Assembly (NCBI GenBank): GCA_013420905.1
Contig: JAAXNY010000001.1
Coordinates: forward strand, 1,612,001-1,676,000
Direction: 5' to 3'
Source: Collybia mongolica
Taxonomy: Eukaryota; Basidiomycota; Agaricomycetes; Agaricales; Clitocybaceae
DNA length: 64,000 nt
The notes beneath the pieces are model-generated. The model was not told where the DNA came from. It saw only the letters and a list, made by a program, of their open reading frames with translations, and searched no databases. Positions 36,501-44,813 of this stretch are shown one piece after another; position 1 is the first letter of the stretch; every line of letters begins with the position of its first letter. A program made the position numbers and the translations under genes.

Positions 36501-36732
36501 ATGCACCCTTCTGCCAATATTTTTGCTGCTATAACCGCCCTCTTTTTGGTTGCCTCTGGGGCACAAGGCCTTGTGAGTATAGATCCTGAGGTGATCTCCA
36601 TTCAATAATCAATGCTGATGGGAACCTCTGCAGGTTGCAGTGCAAGGAGGCTGCGTTACACTGTGGGAAGGGACTCCCATTGAATCCTTCCAGTGTCCGC
36701 CTGACCTTGTTCCTGCAGCTAATGAGTCCTAG
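36501..36732 (+). CDS. Candidate small secreted protein (56 aa)
   Basis: The two-exon model runs from ATG 36501, with exon 1 36501-36572, an intron 36573-36633 (61 nt, GTGAGT...CTGCAG with a CTGAT branch-like site) and exon 2 to TAG at 36730-36732. Exon 1 encodes MHPSANIFAAITALFLVASG followed by AQGL, a textbook signal peptide with an AQG cleavage-type end. The predicted mature part is short and has two cysteines (GGCVTLWEG and FQCPPDL), enough for one disulphide. Small secreted proteins of this kind are often lineage-specific in mushroom fungi, with roles from mating to host interaction. No family is recognised and no role is claimed. It sits 140 bp from a large palindromic element. The TAG is followed at once by GTATGT, so a further exon with a slightly different splice cannot be excluded. 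Confidence 0.5.
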
Positions 36733-36871
36733 GTATGTACGAGCCCAACCAGTGGCCCTGAACAAACCAATAACTTGTTACCCCCACTCCAGATTCGCCG
36801 AGCCTGACACCTCCAAGAAAACTCAATATATGTAAACATCAGCTAGTGAGATAAGGTGTTAAAGCACATAT

Positions 36872-39800
36872 GTAAGCTATAAGTGTAACATACCATATGG
36901 TCTAGTGGGCATATACAATGTAGTGTATGGTATGGTCCGCTACAATATAAATATGTAATTACATGTAGTCGTACCAGTACGGTTCTAGCGGACCACGCAC
37001 AGCCCCAACAGATAGACATGTATTTCCACATGGCCATACGGCAATGATATTTGGCACGGACTACATGTAGTCCTTGGCCATATGGCAATTCTAGTGGACC
37101 ACACATGGCCCCACCCATGTGGCTGTATGGCAATCATGTTCAGCACAGACTTGGCTCATGATGATTAGCTTTGCAGTCTGAAACTGGTGCCAAACTTTGG
37201 CCACAATGGAACAGACCTTCAGCACATGGCCAATAGCTTTGGCTTGGATTGTGTCTGGCCACCTTGGATTAAGTGTATATTTTAATCTGTATCCTAGATT
37301 GTAAACATAGCCATAGGCTTTGGACAAGGATTGGCTGGCCTTGGACTTGGCATACTTTGGCCAGCCTCAGATTGAACTTGGCACACTCTGGCCAGTCTTG
37401 GGTTAAGTGTATATTTAAATATGTATTCCAGATTGTATCAAAACATGGCCAGATGTTTTGGATAAAGATTGGCCTCTGCACAGATTAGCTCGGCACTGGC
37501 CAGCCTTGGCAACAGATTGGCTCAGCAACAGACCACCTTGACACCTAAAAAAATGGCTACTAGTGCCAATGCACAGATACAGAGCTGCATGGATTTGAAT
37601 TTGTGTCCTGGATTGTATAGAAACATGATCATAGGTTTTGGAAGCCAGCTTGGCACTGTCCAGCCTCAGCAACAGATGGCCTCAGTGATGGACCATCTCA
37701 GCATCTATTGGAACAGACCCTCGGCACATGGCCAATAGCTTAGGCTTGGATTGAACTTGGCACAGTCTGGCCACCTTGGATTAAGTATATTTTTAATCTG
37801 TGTCCTAGATTTTTTGGCCAGCCTCAGATTGACATTGGCACATTTTGGCCTGCCTCAGATTGACATTGGCACAATCCAGCCAGCCTTGGATTGAACTTGG
37901 CACACTCTAGCCAGTCTTGGATTAAGTGTATACATATTTAAATCTGTATTCTGGATTGTATAGAAACATGGCCAGATGTTTTGGATAAAGATTGGCCTCT
38001 GCACAGATTGGCTTGGTACTGGCTGGCCTCGGCAACAGGCCACCTTGGCACCTAAGAAAAATGGCTACTAGTGCCAATGCACAGATACAGAGCTGCATGG
38101 ATTTGAATCTGTGTCCTGGATTGTATAGAAACCTGACCATAAGTCTTGGAAGCCAGCTTGGCACTGTCTGGCCACCTCAGCAACAGGTGGCCTTGGCACC
38201 TGAAAAACATGGCCATTGGCACAAATGCTTAGAAACAGAGCTGCTTTATGTTTAAATCTCCATCCCGGATTGTATCCAAACATGGCTGTAGGCTTTGAAA
38301 GAGAAACATTATGCTGAGATAATCTCAAGGCATATGGCAGCATATGAGTGTATAAATGATAACGTGAGATACATCAAAGCAACTGGATATGGAGTGCATA
38401 TGTGCTCCCCTTACTGGCAGACTGAAAGATGCATAGTTCTGTATCTGAGCATTCATACCAATGGCTGTGTGCTGAATTCACTCTCTGCCAAGGCCAACAG
38501 TAATCTAATTATAATAATTTAAAAAATGAAGCAGTTGTATTTGAATGTACATAGCTCTGTATCTGGCCAGTGCTGAGCCAAATCTATGCAGAGGTTAATC
38601 CTCCTCCAAGGCCCATGTCCATGTTCTATACAATATAGGATGCAGATTTAAATACCTGTGCATTGGCACCAGTAGCTGTTTTTTTGGGGGCTGAGGCCAT
38701 TTGTTGCTGAGGCCGGCCAGTACCAAGCCAACCCATGCAGAGGCCAACCCTTTTAGAGACCTATGGCCATCTTTCTATACAATCCAGGGTGGATATTTGA
38801 ACATATGCAGCTCTATATCTAAACATTGCTACCAGTAGCTGTGTTTTTCAGGTGCCAAGGCCACCTGTTGCTGAGGTGGCCAGACAGTGCCAAGTTGGCT
38901 TCCAAGACTTATGGTCAGGTTTCTATACAATCCAGGACACAGATTCAAATCCATGCAGCTCTGTATCTGTGCATTGGCACTAGTAGCCATTTTTTAGGTG
39001 CCGAGGTGGTCTGTTGCCGAAGCCGGCCAGTACCAAGCCAATCCGTGCAGAGGCCAATCTTTATCCAAAACACCTGGCCATGTTTCTATACAATCCAGAA
39101 TACAGATTTAAATATACACTTAATCCAAGACTGGCTAGAGTGTGCCAAGTTCAATCCGAGGCTGGCTGGATTGTGCCAATGTCAATCCGAGGCTAGCCAA
39201 AATGTGCCAATGTCAATCCAAAGCCAGCTAAAATGTGCCAATGTCAATCCGAGGCCAGCCAAAAAATCTAGGACACAGATTAAAAAAGGTGGTCTGTTGC
39301 CGAGCCAATCTGTTGCCGAGGCCGGCCAGTGCTGAGCCAATCCATTGCCAAGGCCGGCCAGTGCCAAGCCAATCCGTTGCTGAGGCTGGTCAGTGCTGAG
39401 CCAATCTGTTGCTGAGGCCGGTCAGTGCTGAGCCAATCCGTTGCCGAGGCTGGCCAGTGCTGAGCCAATCCGTTGCCGAGGCCGGTCAGTGCCGAGCCAA
39501 TCCGTTGCCGAGGCCGGTCAGTGCCGAGCCAATCCGTGCAGAGGCCGGTCAGTGCCGAGCCAATCCGTTGCCAAGGCCGGTCAGTGCCGAGCCAATCCGT
39601 GCAGAGGCCAATCTTTATCCAAAACATCTGGCCATGTTTCAATACAATCCAGAATACATATTTAAATATACACTTAACCCAAGACTGGCCAGAGTGTGCC
39701 AAGTTCAATCCAAGGCCGGCCGGATTGTGCCAATGTTAATCCGAGGCCAGCCAAAGTATCCCAAGTCCAAGGCCGGCCAATCCTTGTCCAAAGCCTATGG

Positions 39801-40174
39801 CCATGTGCTGAGGGTCTGTTCCATTGTGGCCGAAGTTCAGCACCAATTTCAGACTGCAAAGCTAATTGGCATGAGCCAAGTCTGTGCTGAACATGATTGC
39901 CATACAGCCACATGGGTGGGGCCATGCGTGGTCCACTAGAATTGCCATACAGCCAAGGACTACATGTAGTCCATGCCAAATATGAATACCATACGGCCAC
40001 ACGGAAATACATATCTATCCGTTGGGGCCGTGCGTGGTCCGCTAGAACCGCATGGTACGATTACATGTAGTTACATATTTCTATTGTAGCGGACAATGTA
40101 GCGTCCGCGGACCGTACCATACACTACATTGTATACGCCCGCTGGACCGTATGGTACGTTACATTGTAGCTTAC
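36872..40174. mobile_element. Large palindromic (foldback-like) element, about 3.3 kb
   Basis: The left end (GTAAGCTATAAGTGTAACAT at 36872) and right end are inverted copies of each other, and the match continues inward for about 1.4 kb on each side. For example, 38149-38210 (ggaagccagcttggcactgt...) recurs inverted at about 38846-38907. A non-palindromic centre of roughly 400-450 bp lies near 38300-38740. Each arm contains internal repeated blocks (for example ggattgtatagaaacatgg and tggataaagattggcctctg near 37430 and 37955), and the right arm has a 32-bp minisatellite. No transposase frame was found, so it would be non-autonomous. Long inverted arms built of subrepeats resemble foldback elements. 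Target-site duplication is unclear; a TA on each side is possible. Confidence 0.75.
39296..39598. repeat. 32-bp minisatellite, about 9.5 units
   Basis: Tandem 32-bp units of the form GTTGCCGAGGCCGGTCAGTG plus CCGAGCCAATCC are seen directly. Some units begin GTGCAGAGG (31 bp). Units vary mostly at CpG positions (CCG versus CTG or CCA). They sit in the right arm of the palindromic element. The repeats keep several frames open, giving apparent proteins with repeating PVSAEPIR or AEAGQCRANP; these are artefacts of the repeat. Confidence 0.9.
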
Positions 40175-40415
40175 CTACCTGAAGAGTATGCTTGTATTGT
40201 TGTGAAGCATCAGTTCAAATATGAGTGCTTGTGCCTTGCTAAGGTTGAGATTCATGCTATACACAATCAGGAAACTCATCTGGCTCGTTACAATCCAGTC
40301 AACTGGGTATTGGAGAAGCTTCCCATTTGCCTAACAAGCTTCTTCTGGATACAACTTTGTGAGGCTACCTGGCAACAGGGTTAATACATTGGCCAAATCT
40401 TCATGTTATGAGTAG

Positions 40416-41167
40416 CAGTCAAAGGACCTGATCAAGTGGTGATTATTGAAGTGATTATTGCTTTGATTTGCCTGACCTTTGAGGTCTGAAAATCATGATT
40501 TTTGCAAAAATCACCTTGCTATCAAATCACCTCTGGAGGTGATCTGTCACAATTCTTGATCTGAAATATTAGTAATGGTCAGGGTAGGCAATCCAATGAC
40601 AATTTAAATTGCAATTTGATGATGAATTGTCATTTGAATTGTGGGAATCTCATGAATCGCCCAGATTGTCAAAGTGCCTCTGGAGGTGCTTTGATGCTGA
40701 ATCACTTTTCTGGATCACCATCTCATACACTTTACCTATATAACCCAAGGCCTAATGTGATATAGCATAGAAAATAACAACTTAATTCAAATAATATTTA
40801 TTAGATAAACTGATGTTTTTTGATCCTCTCAACAACCAGCATGGCCTCCCCATGTAAAAGCATGTGCATTACCTCTCATTCAACTAAAGCAAAACAGAAT
40901 GATCCTTCTTCTGAAGAGGAGATATATCCTGTGGTGATCCCAATGAAGAAGGCTGCAGCAACCCAAAAACCCACTGGGAAGAAAGAGGCCTCAGCTACAA
41001 AGACATTATTGAAGAGTATGTACATCTAAATCATCCATTTAAATTGCCTCCAAACACATAGCAGTCAAAGTTGAGAATGCTTCACTGTTGATCTAATCAC
41101 ATGAATTGTGACTGAATTGAAGTTCAATCAAAAACCCCAATCACCACTGGATCATCTACTTTGACTG
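40416..41167. mobile_element. Candidate TIR element (752 bp), CAGTCAAAG ends
   Basis: The left end CAGTCAAAGGACCTGATCAA then GTGGTGATT matches, inverted, the right end at 41139-41167 (AATCACCACTGGATCATCTA then CTTTGACTG), about 25 of 29 bases. It carries a frame from ATG 40841 (MASPCKSMCITSHS...) of 62 codons with no recognised family. There is almost no CpG in the element. No target duplication was identified. The short inverted ends suggest a non-autonomous DNA transposon. Confidence 0.5.
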
Positions 41168-41717
41168 TCATTAATGTCTTACACATGGTCTCTGGCTCAA
41201 ATTTTCTATTTTTGTCCATCTTCCATGAGAACTCTAAAAATGTACCTCTTTTTGGCCTTTATCTCAATAATATTAGTCCCCTGGTGCCCTCTTCCCTGTG
41301 TGGCTGAACCTTGCCACTCATATTGTTCTCCCCTTTGGACACTTGGTGCAATGCAGCCCTTTACACAAACAAGTGCAATATATTGCTACTAATGTTTTCC
41401 TTGCCTCTGCCCCTCTGATGGGACTCTCCATCTTCCCAGGGAAGGCCCTCCCTCTGTTTGTCCTCAATTTTGTCACTTTCCTTGAGCTTTCTGTTTACTT
41501 TACAATATGCTGGCAAGTGTTAAGAGACAAGGCAGCAGTGCAGATTTAGTGTATATAGTGCAGAAGGTACAACAGGATCAGGCAATGGTATAGCTTATGT
41601 CCATTCTGATGAAACTGAGATACTCTTGATGCCCATGTTTACATACTGTCATTAATGGCCCCCATTATGATTGAGGCAATGTACTTAGCATATTTCATGG
41701 CAAGTTTAAATTTTTTC
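41168..41717. other. CpG-free relic DNA
   Basis: No CG dinucleotide was seen by eye from 41168 to about 41717, although G and C are common. Two short frames (41174-41392 and 41298-41549) have hydrophobic, protein-like character but no recognised family; they may be remnants of a transposon or a mutated gene. A 12-bp direct repeat (CTGTCATTAATG) occurs at 41165 and 41646. CpG reappears abruptly at about 41718. Confidence 0.55.
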
Positions 41718-41888
41718 CTCGACATCCTCGCGAAAGCGCCTGCCCTTGAGAACTCGCGTGAGCATTAATCATCAATCATCATCAGGTTTGAGGCTCCGAT
41801 AGTCCGGCATGGCTTCTGGCCGTCAGGTTCTCCCCGGCCACAGGCCTTTGGTGCGTGATCTTTGGTTTCAATTCTCATATATATCGTG

Positions 41889-42767
41889 ATGAAAACACAA
41901 TTCAACAGCTCCTGGAATCATGCTGTTACCTCAGTTTGGTCGTTTCAGACATCAACAGCGACCTCTGTGAAGGCAACCTCCTCGCTACGGTCTTCAAGTG
42001 GTTTTGCGACTCCACAAGTAGCTTCAGAGACATTATACTCAGGACCACCCATCTCTATGACTCATGAATCTATGGGCTACTTTGCTTTTCTACCTAGCAA
42101 CTTTTCAACCTCAAACACAGAGATATTCGACGGAGAAAAACAGAGAAGCGACCAAGATGATGTTAGGTTTCGTCAAAAGCAGAAAATTGAAGAAGCAGAA
42201 AAAGCGTCTATGTGGGAGTCCCGGCTCAGGAGAGAGGCGGAAAATCGTCGGCAACAACTTGCTCGTGAGGACTGTGAGGCACGGCGGGGCGAAGAAGAAT
42301 GGGTTCGAAGTGGAGGCATCTTGCGGGATGCAGAAGGGAGGAGGGACATGGCCAAGACTCAAGCTGTCCAAGATGAATTGAAGTTGCGCGAAATTGAGGT
42401 ACAATTGGTCCAGAAGTGGGAAGCATATGAGCAGCGATGGAAGGAACTTTCCTCAGCGAGTAGCGGCGATGTGAAAGCTATTATAACATTCCAGGATATT
42501 CCTTGGCCCGTGGACGTTGAAACTTGCGAGACTCCGGAACTTCGTGACTTGAGTGTCGAGAAGGTTGAAGATTTCCTGTTGGGCGGGTTGAAGGTGCGGG
42601 GCAATCAGGTGACAAAGAAGGATCGCGTTCGGAGCTCCCTTTTGAGATGGCACCCAGACAAGATGACTGCGGTATTGGCAAGGGTGGCTGACGAGGACCT
42701 GGAAACCGTTAAGCAGGGCGTCAGCGTGGTTATGGCATGTCTCCAGCAGTTGAACGCTAAGCTGTAA
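41889..42767 (+). CDS. NFKBIL1-like protein with C-terminal J-like (HPDK) domain
   Basis: The frame from ATG 41889 (MKTQFNSSWNHAV) to the stop at 42765-42767 encodes about 292 aa. The N-terminal ~70 residues are Ser/Thr-rich. A long charged coiled coil follows (about residues 75-200; RQKQKIEEAEKASMWESRLR, LREIEVQLVQKWEAYEQRW). The last ~90 residues contain FQDIPWPV, DRVRSSLLRWHPDK and KQGVSVVMACLQQL, the pattern of the C-terminal domain of fungal NF-kappa-B-inhibitor-like 1 proteins, where HPD resembles the J-domain motif. These proteins occur in many Agaricomycete genomes and their role is not known. The 5' end is uncertain: an upstream ATG at 41809 followed by a GTGCGT...CAACAG intron could supply a short first exon, but the phases do not fit this frame. 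A decayed relative lies at 34081. Confidence 0.75.
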   Translation: MKTQFNSSWNHAVTSVWSFQTSTATSVKATSSLRSSSGFATPQVASETLYSGPPISMTHESMGYFAFLPSNFSTSNTEIFDGEKQRSDQDDVRFRQKQKIEEAEKASMWESRLRREAENRRQQLAREDCEARRGEEEWVRSGGILRDAEGRRDMAKTQAVQDELKLREIEVQLVQKWEAYEQRWKELSSASSGDVKAIITFQDIPWPVDVETCETPELRDLSVEKVEDFLLGGLKVRGNQVTKKDRVRSSLLRWHPDKMTAVLARVADEDLETVKQGVSVVMACLQQLNAKL

Positions 42768-43488
42768 TTGATTCAGGTTCAAGTTGAGCATTGACCTACT
42801 TTCTTCTAATTGATCTCACATATACCATTGCTTGATATCAAATGATACCCGCACCCCTTCGTCCAGTTCCTGCATCATATGCTTTCTTCGAACTGAACCC
42901 CAGAACGGAGCAAAGAGCCTTTTCCTCGACCGGGTTCCCAAATTCTTTGCATCTTCTCCGAGAGTCCTAGGAAAATTTGCCCTTGGATTGAGTAATAAAA
43001 CTGTCTCCACGTCAGTAACAATGTCATTGAGGAGAAAAAGAACGATCAGCTACCAACTTTTATAACTCACTTCCACCAAATCTGCACTGGATATATGGGA
43101 AGGTCTCATGACTTTGTTTTTCTGCTAAGCAGGTGACCATGTTCTGGACGACCCACTTGAAAAGTAATGCATAGGAGATTTTCACGGAAAGTGGGTCATC
43201 TCGATGCTTCGGTGCGTTGACCCTGATGTACCGGACCCAACAGAGCGCCGGAATAGTTCGAAAGGATTCAGTCATCTCGCACCCCAGTGGCCCCAATAAG
43301 GTGACAAGCACATGCATTGCCCAAACTCATGGTGGGTTATGGTCGACATTAAATCCAGTAATTTCCCCCTCTGTTCTTTGAAAGACGCGCGACACTCCCA
43401 GGTGGTTCAAGTTTCGTAACAAGTCCATCGACATCAGGCAACATTAAATTGGAAGTCTTTCTTTTCACTGCCTTGCAATTGCTAAGCT
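42768..43488. other. Intergenic, no gene recognised
   Basis: No recognisable coding, RNA or repeat feature was seen between the NFKBIL1-like gene and the broken secreted-type gene. Confidence 0.5.
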
Positions 43489-44343
43489 ATGCAGTTGCCA
43501 ACCCTGTTCCTATTATGGATAGTCGTCTTAATTGTGCACTTCAGGTAAATGTTCTACCTTGCCAGTCAAACTTGAATTTAATTACCCAGACAATAGGTGA
43601 CGGTTGTTCCGGGCTTTTCTAGCACTGTTCCTCCTACTCTTCCTAGACCATCCGACCTCCAACACACCCCGTAATGTAAATGCCAAAAAGCTACAGGTCC
43701 GTGAGGTTAACCAGGTCGCCGCGGGCTCCCTGATTCACCTTGGAGTCCTGGTCGTGGTGGGGCTCAGAATCCTCCAGGGAGATGGTCATCCAACCCCAGG
43801 GCGTCCCAACTCGCCTCGCCCACCCGATCCTCACCTTGGACCTCTCCACCTGTTACTGCATGGTCCTTCAGGCCACTCCGGGTCACATGGGCCTGACTCT
43901 CGTTCCTGTCCTCAGACGTTAGAATGTGTCAGCCGCAATACTGCTGTTCCATTTCGGCGAAAGGATCACTCAAAGTTCAGCAAAAAATCTCTCGTTGGCT
44001 TTATCTTCCCAAGCCCGGAGCCGAACACTGCGTGGCCTTCTACGCGTTTTACGATGCAAAGAAGGATGTCTGGTTTTACGCCTCGGAAGCTCAGGAAGCG
44101 AGAGAGATGCGGTGAGCGGGGGATATCAGGCCCGTGACATTGCGAGATGGGTTTTCACTGACTCGTTGTGCAGAGGTGTGCCGTTGTACTGTTTATACTA
44201 TGAACCCAAGATCGATCATTACTACACCACTTCCATCAATCAACTTGCATAAGCTTCGTATTTACGCTGATGAAGGCTTGAACTACGCCTTGCTATTTAA
44301 TACTATTGATTCGTACTACAACGTCAACGTTCATGCTTCCTAA
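43489..44343 (+). pseudogene. Broken secreted DUF5648-like protein
   Basis: An ATG at 43489 gives a hydrophobic leader (MQLPTLFLLWIVVLIVHF), followed by a GTAAAT...CAATAG intron-like gap. The leader frame closes with a TGA just after that junction. Further downstream are pieces of a DUF5648-type repeat: CVAFYAFYDAKKDVWFYASE, then after a possible GTGAGC...GTGCAG intron GVPLYCLYYEPKIDHYYTTS, and, in another frame, YADEGLNYALLF. The consensus of that repeat (VPLYR...DHFYTT...EG) is recognisable. At least one frame change near 44248 is not removable by an obvious intron, so I call it a pseudogene. An unusual gene model cannot be ruled out. DUF5648 proteins in basidiomycetes are often secreted and of unknown role. 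Confidence 0.45.
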
Positions 44344-44813
44344 GAGAATGTTCACATCATTAATGAATTCCGTCGACTCGGAGCCACTGTGACTCAGTAC
44401 GCGCACTCACTTTGTCCCCAATTCATACACCACCGCTGCTTGATCAGTATTTAGGGAGGTAGTGTTATCTTTTATGACTATGTGCCCAACCGAATTCCCG
44501 ACAAAAGCAAGTCGTTAGAATCTCATGTCTTATAGACGATATCATCCCGTTTTGTGCCAAAGACCAATTGAGATAGATCACAAGTTCAAACTGAATTTCT
44601 AAAATCACTTACAACAGCCTGGCTAACCCAGAGTTGGAAAGTAAATTAGGTCGTGATGTTATGATGGCCACTTACTGTAAAGCTGGAAACACGTTTGCGC
44701 GGCGAAATGGAGGCTGGGACATACAATATTTCAATCTCCGCTGGAATCCGCTTGTTCCCGAATCATTCCGATAAGCGATTATTCGTCCAAAAAGTCTGAT
44801 CAGACTCTGTGCG
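44344..44813. other. Upstream region of the zinc-module gene
   Basis: The 470 bp before the ATG at 44814 show no coding potential. They presumably hold the promoter; no specific motif was identified. Confidence 0.5.

Noticed and set aside
39296..39939. Long open frames on both strands with repeating AEPIR/QCRANP units
   Set aside because: They are produced by the 32-bp minisatellite, whose length keeps frames open; they have no start context or splice support.
36872..40174. CRISPR-like array because of regular repeats
   Set aside because: Repeats are tandem without unique spacers, the genome is eukaryotic and no cas-like gene is present.
41174..41549. Hydrophobic frames of 72 and 83 codons as genes
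   Set aside because: They lie in the CpG-free relic zone, overlap each other and lack a recognisable family; a decayed element is more likely.
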